Below, piece by piece: positions 1 through 13,500 of a DNA stretch of 64,000 nt. Numbering within the stretch: position 1 is the first letter of the stretch; every line of letters begins with the position of its first letter. Source of the DNA: Leptasterias polaris (taxonomy: Eukaryota > Echinodermata > Asteroidea > Forcipulatida > Asteriidae); the NCBI GenBank assembly GCA_037783415.1, contig JAZGTN010000064.1, forward strand, positions 806,001 to 870,000, given 5' to 3'. The notes under the pieces were generated by a model. The model was not told the DNA's origin. It did no database searches and saw only the letters and a program-made list of their open reading frames with translations. Position numbers and translations under genes: made by a program.

Positions 1-731
1 TCACAATTTCGGTGACTCGGACTTGACTCGACTATCATGACTCGGACTTGTCCCCGAGGACTCGTGACTCGAGTCACGTATTTTCACAAACAAAACCTTT
101 TTTAAATAATAAAAACAATTCCGATGATCCGATCGTCATTCCCGGAGTGCACATGGAGTTAACGTCTAGCACAATAAATAAGTACACTGTCGTATGGTGT
201 TGCAAGTAATTATTGTGTAGATGGCCATTTACGTACAGCGCGTGTATGTTCGATTCGTATGTTCAATACGCATAATAACACTGGGATGCACGACACCAGT
301 ATTATGCTGGTATTCTGTCAACGTTAACACCATAGCCACTGTTTGTGCTTGATGCATATTACCAGGGAAATCGCATGTCTGGTACCTGTAAAACACAGCC
401 TGCATATTGCACTGTGATGGCTGTGTGTTGTTTGCACCCAGTTTCTACACATGGTCGACACACACACACGACGTCAAGTTTGGTCACGTCACAAGTAAAA
501 AGTAGTACAACATTTTTTCAGTCATGGCATATCTGCCGTTCCGCCCCGTATTGTTTCTTTTGGTTATACCAACTTTAACTAAAACTTTAACAGAACTTTG
601 TTTAAAATAAATGTGTTTTATTTTGTCATTTCCAATTCTTATTTTACGACATTTGGTTTGCAATCAATATTTAAACAAGTGACTCGTGACTCGGACTCGG
701 ACTCGATACAGGTGACTCGACTACAACACTG
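1..731 (-). mobile_element. non-autonomous hAT-type element, left end cut by window edge
   Basis: This stretch is an inverted copy of the complete element at 57201-58155. Both have GACTCG/CGAGTC-rich ends, a central segment with a CA/GT run, and a shared non-genic reading frame. The right end reads CGACTACAACACTG and closes at 731, the mirror of the CAGTGTTGTAGTCG start of the other copy. The outermost bases of the left end are outside the window. No transposase is visible. The hAT assignment rests on the CAGTG end and on the 8-bp duplication around the second copy. Confidence 0.75.
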
Positions 732-1282
732 TTTAATTCCATCATGTTTTAAGATTGCTTTTATAGCACCCATCCATAGATTCTTCCTTGTGATAGGTTA
801 AGAGCATGCCAAATGATATATGCCTTATTTTAACTAGAAAACTATACAAACGCAATGCACTGAACCAGTCGCAACCATGTACTATACCTGTCGCAACAGC
901 AGCTTCTTGGTACATGTGCCTAGCCATCTAGGCAGAATCTATGTATGGGTGTAAGACACCGATTGTTGACTGCTTTTACTTGTGCTATGGTGAAACTACA
1001 ACTCCTTTGGTGATCCCTGGAACTATTTCAATCGTAGTACTCAAAGAAGTCAATACTACATCATACATGTACATGCATGCAATAATGTGGTGCAATAGAC
1101 ATTGCATTGATTGCATCATGTGTTACAACTGGCCCAATTCTATATACACACAACTATAACAGCAATACCAGAGGATTCAAGAGATGATGTCACATGCAAA
1201 TGTCTACATGGTCCTCAGCCTATGAAAAGTGCATTATATTAAATGTGATTTAACAATAGAGTAAGTCATTTAAAATACTTAC
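732..1282. other. APC4 intron sequence after exon 14, nothing recognised
   Basis: AT-rich intronic sequence with TACATGTA-type runs. I found no further APC4 exon here, so exon 15 should lie to the left of the window. Confidence 0.5.
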
Positions 1283-1528
1283 TGCTGGTTTACTGAGGGC
1301 AGTGTAGATTGAATCTCTCATGTATTCAAATAACTGTACAAGTGATTTGTGTGGTTGATGTTTGTATACAAGTTGACTGCTACTCAGGTTTGGACTTGTT
1401 GAAATACAGGACTGCCAGGATTCTACATTAACTGATGAAGTGAGAGGAAACTGTAGATCTTCCCGTTTGAGATATTGCCCGACTCGTTCCAAAGTGAACC
1501 CAGATTGCTTCTCTGTCTCGTGTGAAAC
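1283..1528 (-). CDS. ANAPC4: APC4 exon 14 (last in window)
   Basis: 82 codons, phase 0 at both ends. Acceptor GATAG at 1533-1529, donor GTAAGT at 1282-1277. It contains FTLERVGQYLKRED, which matches the conserved ERVGQYLKDED block of APC4, and ends ALSKPA. Confidence 0.9.
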
Positions 1529-4500
1529 CTATCATACACGTAAATAGAAAGCATTAACAGAACAGACTCAACAAATCCACTTATACCACTGTCTGAATCC
1601 AGTTATGTAAGTATCTGATATAATCAAACAATGACTATTGAAGTTACACATTTAAAGTTTTACAAATAATTATGCTCAATGTTTTTTTTACTGCATTCAA
1701 TAGGATGGGGGAAAATACCAGATCTACTTGCTGTGGGACACCCCAGTGAGCACAAATAACAGCAGTTCAAGCACACAACTGACAACATATTTAAGACCAC
1801 TACTCTCAAAATCTATTCAGCCTCCTGGCGCCTAACAGAGCCCACTAGTGGAACTCAAAACAGCTAGACCAACCGACTGGCTCTATCTCTTCTAAGAGAT
1901 TTCGTAAATATAGTGTACTTGAAAAAACTTGCATTGCAAAGCTTAAAATCCTACAGTATACAATGTGAAATGTTTGACAAAATCACTTGACCACTAATCA
2001 AACCAAATTTTCACAACTACTGCAAATGTACATATGGCAAACACTTACACCAATGTCTTCAGCAAAATTTTCAGCCAGAAAGTCTGCAATAAAGTTAATG
2101 TCTCTCTGTCTGACCTGTTTAGTATTGGTTGGGTAAAAGAAAACACGGTTATTAAAGGGTCAATGTATGTTTGGAAATGACTTTGAAAATTAATGGCAAT
2201 AAAATCTTACATGGTAAGAAGTACAGCAGCTTTCGATAGTATAAAGCATTTTGAGAATCATTTCACTTCGAAGTAATGTGGTTATGGAAAAAGATATCAG
2301 GTTTTATGCCCCAAAGTTTGAATCTGAGAAACATTTCTCAGATTGTGTATTCCTACAGGGAATATTCTTCCTGCATGGACATATTTGCTCCGGTTTTTGG
2401 CAATATCTCAAAATTGCGACCACCTTTTGAAGTGAAATTTTCACAAGTTAGTTTTATTGTATATATAGGATTAAAACAATTGAACGATTCCAAAAACCAA
2501 AGGTATACATTGCCTTTAACCACAATGCATTTCACACAAACACTTAGACCCTCAAGGAAAATATTTTTCTTTGTGACTGAATTTGTAAGGAAAACACTTC
2601 ACTCATTACAGATTCAGATAAGTTATTATCAATCATATTTTTAGTAGGATGTTTTAAAATGTGACATAAATTCCAACTCTTGCGACATACATGTACATGT
2701 AACTTGTGTCATGCTACAGGTGTTTATTGTCAAAAAATCATGTGTGCACATTCGTCAACATGGTATGTTCAGGTATTGGCATGATTGGGTGGATTATGTG
2801 TGCTCATTATGGTTTGAATTAATTGGTACCCATACAATGTACCTTGTTTAAAGCATTCGGAACTGGTTCTTCTGAGAGCCTCATCATTACCACATACAAC
2901 CAACGGAAAAAGGCCTTGAAATTCTTTAAACTTGTGTCTAAAACCCTGCAATAAAAACACATCACAAATTTTGTCCAAGTCAGTCAAAAATAAAACACAT
3001 ATATCCTGCATTGTGTGAAGTTAACATGATTAATGATTTGAAAAAAAATGCAATGTTTACCAATGAAATACAAATGTGACAGGTGAAAAATGTATGGATT
3101 ATTCTCTGTGAATTTAACAAAGAGGTAGACCTCCATGATTTTACTCTATTATAATTACTTTTCTTTTTCATTCATGCTAATTGCATCTGTGAGAAAATTC
3201 TATAGTCAATTTTTACACCCCAGAGACTCTCAGGGTCATTGTTTATTGTTGTAGACTTATTTATATATTCCTTTGTATTTATAGTTGTTGCATGTTTATT
3301 CATTAGCTTAGTCATAGCCCAGGAATGCAGTGCTCAGATTCTTGTGGGTCTTTTTCATAATTTTAGTTCAGTTGTTTGCAAGACATCATTCTGTAAAGAA
3401 GCAAAGTTTTAAAGATATTACTTTGTACAGCACTGGCTGCGCGTGGTTTACACTGTTGGAAAAATGGAAATTAAACATTACATCTACACCATAATGCTGT
3501 TTCCTGACTTAATTTTTGAGCCTGTTACACATATATAACATACAAACACATGTGCATGTATATTCAGTTTGCGGTAACACCATTATCTACTTTGCTGTGT
3601 AGATTTGTTCTTTGGGAACTTGTATGTGCAGTTAATCATGATTCCTCAATCGTAATTAGGGTGTGTTCTTATTTCAGTCTGATGCTGATTAATGCGTTAG
3701 ATAGTAAACTTCAAGTAATAAACCACAAGGGAAACTGACTTGGTACATTTCTTAATGATTTGGGGTTGAACAAGGGAAAAAAGAGCAGGATTTGAACTAA
3801 CGACCTCAAGATTAACGTGCCCGCGCCCTACCAACTGAGCTATCTAGCCCAATGTTGGCGGACTCCCTATTTTGTCAATATCTTTGGTCGAGGTACCAGT
3901 CAGAAGCCATACAACCATTACCTGCCATGTAGTCAGGGATCACACCCAAGTTTCAGCCTGGGAAGCAGCAGCCATGGGATCACCTAAAGGGGATGCAACT
4001 TTTTTCCATTGTGCAAACCCTAATTAATTAGATAGTATACATGTGTACATACATGTGCAATGGAAAAGGGAATGAAAAAACACATGAATCTTGGGATACA
4101 AGCCTCAAGCCTGCAGTTCTGTTTACAGGAAGTTATCTACATTTCCTAGCAAAGAGCTGCATGTTATGATGAGAGTAAACAGAATATTCATCATGCTGAT
4201 CTTGCTATCAATTTTGGCTTATCAAGTACGCTCTGAAGGTTGACCTAAGAAAGCTGATATCTACAGAAAAAGAAAATTAACAGAGTGAAAAAACAAAATT
4301 GGCATAAAAAACAAACAAAATTGTTTGCATATATAATTTTATACATAATACATTTGCTGTATCAAATATGATAAACTGATAAGCAGGTAGAATACTTACT
4401 GTAGGAGCTCACTTGCTTTTAGCATAAATGATCCTACTGCCCCAATTGCATCTGGAATTAAGAACATAAGTCAAAGCATCAATTTCAGTCCCATCATTTA

Positions 4501-7500
4501 CTTCAAGTTTGTGAACCTTAAAAGTCCATTAATGGCTCCAAATACCACATGTTCCTGCTACATACAGATTCACTTGTAATATTATTACAACCATTTACAA
4601 AATATTCAAAGAAAAGGTAAAAGGGTACTTGACAATTTGCATTTGTTTTCCTCCTCAACACTACTACTACTAGTCATTATAACTCAGTGTTGATACACAC
4701 ATGTCTCTGTTGTTGCCATTAGTCTGTTGATGTAATTAACATGACTCATAACCCATGCCTACATGTATATCATAATCTACTGGCTCAAACAATTAGCACA
4801 AGCCTAAAGGGGCCAGGATTTTCCTTCTGACTTTGTTTTGATCTCTGTACTTGCCTTTCAAATACTTCTTGCAAGAGCTTTCAATCTCATTATATTACAG
4901 TTTGTGGCTTTAAAAATTGCTTTCGAACTACAATAACAAGAAAGAAATGTATACACACCAACATTGAGCTGGAATTGATCATATCTCCTGTATTGACTTA
5001 CTATGATTGTACCATTATTCTCCATTTATAATTACACAGAGTAGAAATTGATTTTATATGATGTTGGTATTTACGCAAAACCAAAACACTTGCCAACATG
5101 AATTATGCAATATTATTGTCGAAATATACAATACTATTTGGAAGGGGTCCCCATTTTTATTGGCAGATTATAGTGCACACAATTATAGTTAAACATAAGG
5201 TTCCATGTGATGAAATCTTAAAGCAGCCACCATTTTATTGACTGCACTTTTGTGTGATTAATTTTACAATGTGTATTTGTTGGTTGTTAGCACTGGCCTT
5301 GAGGAGCCTGTTACCTTCAAGTCATTGATTTGCTAGTACGTGTACATAAAAAAGGTTGGAAATTGAATGTGAGCGAGCGCCAAAAGGCCCAACTGCATAC
5401 ATTTGCATAAATTAAAACCTACACATTGTGTAGTTTTTAGGTAACAAACTGAAGTTTCTGAGGAACTGTGCGCAGCGAAACTTGCTGTCCAAGGGTTTAG
5501 AGTGCAAACCAGTAATGACCCATGCTGTACATGTACATAAATTTATTGTGTGCATCAGCGGTGATGTTTTTTAAAATGCCAGTGCATTTTGTTTTGAACA
5601 GTGCATGATAAATAGTCTTAGTTATATTTTGCCAACAGATGGAATAAATTATGCTCTCATTCTATCACATTGTTATGAAAGGGACCCCTTGTGTACAATG
5701 ATACTTGCATTTGCTTGCTTGCAAAGTAGCGAGACAATGAAGACTACTAACCAATTTGTTGGGTGTGTCGCTCAGAGTGCGTGTTGTGTACATCGTGATC
5801 GCAATGTAGTTCGGTTTCAGGCTATTTATTGGCAAATTATACACGTACTTTGATGTTACATTACAACAACAAAAAAGTAATGGAAAGCTGATTTCAAATC
5901 CAAAGCAAAAAGTCAAAAAATGAAATTTTAAGTCAAAATTTCATAATTGCAAAGGTCGGATTTCCAACAAAAGTCAGAAGAATCTTTGCATGTCACTATG
6001 AATCGGTAGGCTAGGCATAATGAATTGGACTGTTGTAAAAGAGCTTAATAATAATAATAATGAATACTTATAACGCACACACACCCACCTGAAAAAAGGC
6101 GCTCATATTGATTGGCTTCATAATCATTGCGTCACAGCACCTTGTAAAATTACATGGTGCTACGTAAAGGAATAGGTCATAGAGTGAGGGATATGAGCAC
6201 TAAATAAGAAGCCATTATTATTATTATTAGTATATGTCAACCTACAAAAGAAACACAAATTAACAAACCAATATATTTTCAAGTGTATGTAAGTGCATGT
6301 ACATGTAAGTTGTTGGAAAGTAGCAGTAATTTTTCTTACCTTGTATTGCAGGAGGCGACAGGCCTATGACTCCATATTTGTCATACCATAATGACATTCC
6401 CTTCAATTCAGATAGATGATACACCAATGAGCGACCAACACTGTCACAACAATCAATACCAATAATAATAATAATTAGAAAATTTATATTGCGCGATTTC
6501 CACAAAAATTATCATCCGCACATTTCAACAAAAATGAAAAACAGTAGATAAATAGTAAGGAAAAGTCCATACTAATAAAACATCAACATACAGTACATGC
6601 ACAATTACATAAAAGCAAGATTAAAATGAAAAGTATTTACTTCACGCTTAAAAATGTCAATGGATTGATAGTGTTGAATTTCAGATGGCAGTTCATTCCA
6701 TAATTTGGAGGCAGCCGATGAAAAGAATCTGTCACCCAATGTTTGTAACATTTTGGTCGTAGGAAAGGATAAACACAACTTATTTTTAGACTGTAAACAG
6801 TAATTATAACTGGATGATTTCTAACACCAATGAGATTACTAATGTACTGAGGAGACAAACCATTTAAAGTTTTGTACAATAAAATAATAATTCTAAATTT
6901 AATACGAAATCTGATAGGCAAACAATGAAGTTAATGCAGAACTGGTGTAATGTGGTTATATCTGCGTGTCCCACTAACAAGTCTGGTAGCTGAGTTGTGC
7001 ACTCTTTGTAACTTAGCAATCTGGGAATTTGGTAAGCCATAAAAAGACTGTTACAATAATCTAGACGGTTAGTAACAAATGCATGAATTAGGGTGACTAA
7101 AGAATCCTTAGACATATATTTAGTAATAAGTCTAATCTTATGAAGATGGAAGAAAGAAATGGAACATGCTTTAGAAATATGAGTATCCATACACAAGTTT
7201 GTATCAAACCAGGCACCCAAGTTTTTAACAGATGCACTTGGTGTGATTCTAGAATCTCCAACCTTAATATTCATACCAGACAAGTTTAAGTTTACATGTA
7301 GATAACTGGTGCCAAGTACCAATTATAAGAAATTCAGTTTTATCATCATTGATCAAGAGTCTGAAGCATCCATGAACGAATATCTCTAATTGTTTTCCAT
7401 TGCTACAATAGCAGCATCCTGACTAGCAATTGTGTCAGGTTTATAAGACAAATAGTTGAGTTGAGTGTCGTCTGCATAACAGTGGGCATCAGGTAGATGC

Positions 7501-10500
7501 TGGTCAACAATGTTGAACAGTTTGGAAGCATAGACAGTGAACAACAGTGGCCCAAGACAAGAGCCTTCCTTGGGGAACACCACAATTAATTTTGAACTTA
7601 TCAGATGAAACTCCCTCTATCAATACACGTTGGCTCTTGTTGGAAAGATATGACACAAACCAGTTTAGTATTTTTCCAGAGATCCCTATCTTTGACTGAA
7701 GCCGCTGAAGTAAGATGTTGTCAGTTCAAACGTGGAAAATCCAACAGAACCAACAAAGTCACTTGTTGGGAATTCATGTTCAATAAAATATAATTTTTGA
7801 CCGTCAAAAGAGCTGTTTTGGTGCTATGGTTTTTCCGATATGATGACTGATGAACCAGATAAAGGGAATTAACAGCCATATGATTGTGTAACTTATTTAA
7901 AACTGCTCTTTCTGCTAGCTTTGACATAAACTCAAGATTGCTAATTGGGCGGTAGTTTTTAAAAATGAGATCAGAATTTCCTTTCTTCAACAAAGGAATT
8001 GCTAGAGCCTCCTTCCAGTTTGAAGGAAAAACTCCCGAGTTTAATGATGAATTAATGATATGAGTGATCGTCGGAAGTAAGACCTCGAGACAGCTCATCA
8101 CAAGTGAAGTGGGAAAAGGATCCAGTGCGCAACACTTTTTTGAAGCCTTGATGACAAGAGATTTGACGTCCATTTCTGAGAGTAGTGCCAAGCGGTCAAG
8201 TGGAGGACATTGTGGTTGTAGGTTGAGTTGAGCAATTGAGGGATCCATATTGAGAGATAAATCACTTTTATCAAGTTTGAGGTAAATTTGAGTTATTCTT
8301 TCTTTGAAGAAGTTTCCCCATTTCATTTGCAAATATGCGTTTATTATTAAATGAAGGAAATGGAACTTCATTGCGTTGGCCTTGAAGATTCTTCGTGATT
8401 GTAAATAGTTTACCCGGATCAGAGCTATTTTCATTGATGAAGTTTGTATAGAAAATCTGGCGTGCATTGTTCATAAGTTGGTTTATTTGGTTTCGTCTAA
8501 TTTTGTAGACAGCAAAGTCAGATTCATTTTTTGAACATCTCCACTTCTTCTCTGCCTTACGTCTTAATATTTTCAACGTTTTGATTTTGTCACTTAACCA
8601 TGGTAGCCGAGGTCTCACCGTAATAGTTTTAGTCTGTATGGGAGCATGACGATCCAGAAAGTCTGCTAAAGTCATGTTCTAACGAACAAGGTTGATTCAT
8701 AGGACATGGTTAGGTCGTCTCATGTTCTCACGACATCAATAGTTGGAAAAAAAACAACTGGAATTTTGCGAGTTCTGCAACTTCTTCTATGACCACGGAA
8801 TCTAAATATTTTGTTAATCTTGAGTACTTAGAAGTTTTGAGGATTAACAAAGCGGCACAAAGAGCGACGAAGGCTTAGTAGTTGATGATGAGTATACATT
8901 TACACTATTCTAGAGTTATTTATTCCAGTATTGAGTTGTGAGTACGATGGCTGTGACTACTCATGGATGGACTGCCATAAGTGCCAACATAATAAAATGT
9001 TCAAATTCTTGGAATGAGTGCCAACCGCAGTTCCAACCACAGTCGAACTGTTTAAATACTTTAAAAAGTGGAACACGTATATTGAAAGAGTTTTGTCATG
9101 TCAAATTCCTGTTAGTCTTATAACATTCCATCGTAAATACAGTAGCGTAAAACTGTAAGTACCGGTAGCCATTAAAGGTGATAATCACTGTTTGTCATGA
9201 TCAGGTGTATCTTTTGTCTACACCTAGTAGTATATATTTGGGGAAATTCGGGAGTACGGTAGAGTACCAATTGACACAGTGGGGAGTAGACGATGCCCGA
9301 GTAGACGGCTAGCTTTCCAGACTACTACCATGTCAATTAAATAATCATCCGTACTACCCGAGCCAGTTTCCTTTATAGCCAAACCAGGGGGTTCGTCGCC
9401 CGGCACTCTTGACATCCTGGTTTTTGCTGTTGTTATAACGCTGGCTTGATTGCTACTGAACTTCAATTATATTAATCATGCACACTTTGTTGCTTTGTAA
9501 ATAATCTGCTTTGCAGTTCTTTGATTTCGCATTTATGATTAAACTTTATTTATTTATGCTTCAAAAAACATGGTTTCTGAGAGTCATTTGATTGTTTAGT
9601 CCTATGTCTTGTGTTGCCCTGTGGTGACTACATATGAACCATTCTTTATACATTTCACAATTCCATCTGTGACATGGACCAGGATTTAGCAAAACGTCCA
9701 TGAATATTGTAATTTCAGTAGGAGGATCATGCCCAGGTATAGCCAAGCATATGTTTCCATGTTTGGATCACTTAACTAAGGATGTTTTTGTGGAACAAAA
9801 ACTCGTAGAGCAGAGTCTTACCATATACCGGACGAGGGCGTGTCCCCAAAAAGAGTGTAGACTGGAGTACCGTGGAAATCATCAGAAGGTAGAAAAGTAC
9901 TAGTATTAGATGCATTGATTCCCAAAGATTTGTTGAGGTTTATTAGGCTATTGAGGCAGGTTGCACACTGCAAAAGCAGTAGAGTCAGATATATCCTTTT
10001 ATCCATTAAGATGGCCGTGTGGGGTGTGCATCCAGTCACGAAGGTTAAAAAGTTGATAAAAACACACAGTAACAAACACCAGTCGTTCAAAACTTACAAA
10101 ATGTCAAGAAGAACTTTAACAAAAACACATATGAAAGCTGGATGGCAAAACCATGAACAGGATATAAAAGATTTAAAAATCGTAAAAACACAGAGCTTGA
10201 ACAAAATGGCAGCTGGTACAAAACAGCACCCCAATACAACATTCAAACTATGCACAACAAATTTGATATTTTTTTTAACAATACAAAGATTCACAATTTG
10301 TAAATTAACATACTGATTCTTTGGACTTCATACAAAATAGTACTATTTTTTTTCACTCATTCAAGATGATAATTCTTAAAGCTACTAGTAGTTGTCTTTG
10401 GTGATAGATGCCATCTTTAAGAAGAGTAAACGATCATACCCTGCTAACTATAGGCCTATTTCATTGATGACTGTAATTTGTAAGGCTATTAAAGATACAT

Positions 10501-13500
10501 GTACCATGTTCATGAGTATCATAGAACAAACGGAACATCACCAGCTATAAGCCCATTACTAACATGACTTTCTTAAAGGACATAGCTGCCAGACTCAACC
10601 ACTCCACACCATGGAAGAGTTGAGTAGAGGTGTGAACCTGAAACATCAAATTGATTGCATTGTGTTTGGATTAAACACTGTAAGCAACTGCTGCATAAGC
10701 TTAAGTACAATGGAATCAAGGGAAATACACTAGAACATGTAGAATGGATCAGTATTTAACTCACAACTTGGATGCAGACAGTTGTGGATTGAGAATCTTT
10801 GGATAATTTTTTTTTGCCACAGGGCCTAGTACTGTGCCCTGGGCCCTCTCCTCTTTGTGATCCACATCAAAGAAGACACTACAAATGAGATTAACTCCTA
10901 TACTACACATGTTAAGCTTTTTGTTGATCACTGTATTCTCTTCAAGCAGATCAAGGACCAAGACAATGCAAAGAAAGACCCTGATGGACTTGTGAGCTAG
11001 TCTAAGAGATGGCAGATATCAATCAAAGCCGAGAAGTGGGCAGTTCTGAAAACCAACAAGAAGTAACCTTTTGTCATCAACTACCAAATGTGTGGTACAT
11101 GTATACAGGAATGTAGCCATGCAGATCAATAGTCATACCTTGGACTAGAACTCAAAAAGACCTCAACTTGGAACTAGACATCCAAAAAGCTACCACAGAG
11201 GCTAACTGTGTCCTCAACATGATCTAAATAAACCTAGGAAAATATTCACACAAAATAAAAAGCCAATCTACATAAGTCTCTTTAGTGAGGCCAAAGTCAG
11301 AATAACGTATGCACACACAGTCTGGTACTCCTTTCAACACAAACACATTGACAAAGTACAGACGACACAAACAGTGTAGAAAGACAGTTAGATTTGTTAA
11401 TGTATATTTGGTTTGCGGTACCACCATGTGCATATTTACTTGCTGGGTAGACAATGTTCTTTTGGGAACTTATCTTGCTATTTATTCTACTGCCGCAACG
11501 GGAGACTTCTCAGTTCTGAAAAGAACTATCTTGCTTATTAACTACTCAGGATTTCTGCCTTAAATGCCCAAGATTGTTTGGTCAACCCAAGATCCATAAA
11601 CCAGACAGGCCACTCTACCATATTGTCTCCTCTCAGGATTCCCCTACCTACAACCTCGCACAACACTTGACAAAGCTTTTACACCCACTTGTGGGTAAAA
11701 TGCCTCACCATATACCCAATTCAGCAGGGTTTATCGGTATTATAAAGGGAATTGTACTAGTGAGTTTTGATGTCAAATGACTTTTCACTAACGTACCTAT
11801 CGATGAAGCATGCCAAATTACCAAATCAGTACTCGAACAAGATGAAACTCTAACCGATTACACCAGCTTAAACGCCAGACCAGATCCATGATCTATTAAT
11901 GACATACGTGAAGTCCACATACTTTCAATGGAGAAATGGGTATTATAGACAGGCTTTGGGCACTCCAATTTCCCTGGTCTTGACAAACATCTTCATGGAA
12001 GATTTTGACCAGAAAGCTCTGGGTACAGCTCGACTCAAACCCTAACTTTGGATTCAATATGTGGATGACACGTTTATCAATTGGTCACATGGATTGAAAA
12101 ACCTTGATAACTTCGTTATGAGACCCACATGCATTTACTTCTACATGTTGCTATGAGACCTAATACTTTTATGTGTGATGTATACAGTGCACACTGTCAA
12201 TCATTCTATGTCAGGGTACATGTATCTGCACACTTTAGAAAGGCAAATTTAAGACTTTTTAAGACTTTTTTAATGCCACCCATAACAAAATTTAAGACCA
12301 AAAACATTTTTAGGGCAAGGCCACTTTGGCCTTGGAGCAAGCCAAATTTTGGAGGGCACCAAGGCCAGTAGATAGTGCACCAAGGCCCAAAATGTAATTT
12401 TAAAAAATGCACGAAGGCCATGTATAAACTATTAGCTGTAAATTAAAATAACACCACAATGCATTACTTACCCTGAAAGGTGGTTAACCCAATGAAACAA
12501 TTTGCATGAATAAGATGTCGAAAAATCATATCTTATTCATAAACAAACAGTAAAACTATAATCCAGCAAATGTCAACCCACTTTCCAGGTTTAAAAGAAC
12601 ACAACAACCCACTCCTAAGGGTCACAAAACCATGTCACAAAAACACAAAAACACAAAGGCAGCCGCTTGTCTTTCGAGTGAAGCAAGAGTATTACAAAGT
12701 AAAACAATTGTATAACAAACTGCAGAGGATTAAGATAAGTAAGAGTGATTGGGTCTCAATAGAAGTGTCAATCATTCTCCCAGGACGTGTCTGGATAGTG
12801 TCTGGGGCTGACATTAAATAAAGAAAAAGATCTCCATTTGTTGGCTTCGTTTGGGTAGAAAAGAAGTTTTTTCTTAATCATTGACAACTGGGTAAAAAAG
12901 TTTTCGGTGTAATCGCGGCAGCTGGTGCTTCCGGACAACACTGAAAATGTGTTAAACTTATATTTAAAAAGGGCACGACGGCAAACGGGGATTAAGGACA
13001 CGGCAATTATGGCCGTGAAGAAGGTACGATAATTTTTGGAGGCGCGCCACAGCCAGTTACAAGGGCATCGACGGCACTGGCCGTCGTGTAATTCAAGGCC
13101 TGCAAAAATGTAAAGTAGGCAGGGATGAGATTAAGACAAAATTAAAAAGTCAGAAATTTGTACATCACTCGCCGAAATGTATGCATGCACAAAATTTTCA
13201 AAAAGGTCGAGGAAAAAAACCCAAAACAAAACACGGAAGCGAAGTTCGCAAAAATTGCGTGTTTGGAAAATTTTAGTGCCTAATTTCTGCCCTATTGGTA
13301 ATTTTGTCAACACAAATGTCCATAGTATGTGATTTGACATCTTTGTCATTCAACAATCGGTATTCGACGACGCACATTGGGAAAACCCAATAAACTTTGC
13401 CACGCATTGATCGATGCATTGTGTGTGTATGGAAGATAACGACAGTCGACCGAACGTTGCTGTGTGCACCATGTGCTCCATGATTTGACAGCCTGCCTGC

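Noticed and set aside
2276..2644. 122-codon open frame
   Set aside because: It lies in an APC4 intron on the opposite strand and has no recognisable motif.
3780..3860. tRNA gene
   Set aside because: A and B boxes are present, but the head is followed by a conserved body shared by five other copies, so it is a SINE; the arms do not fold into a good tRNA.
9818..10316. Overlapping antiparallel open frames of 90 and 133 codons
   Set aside because: No motif on either strand, and low-complexity Lys/Thr content.
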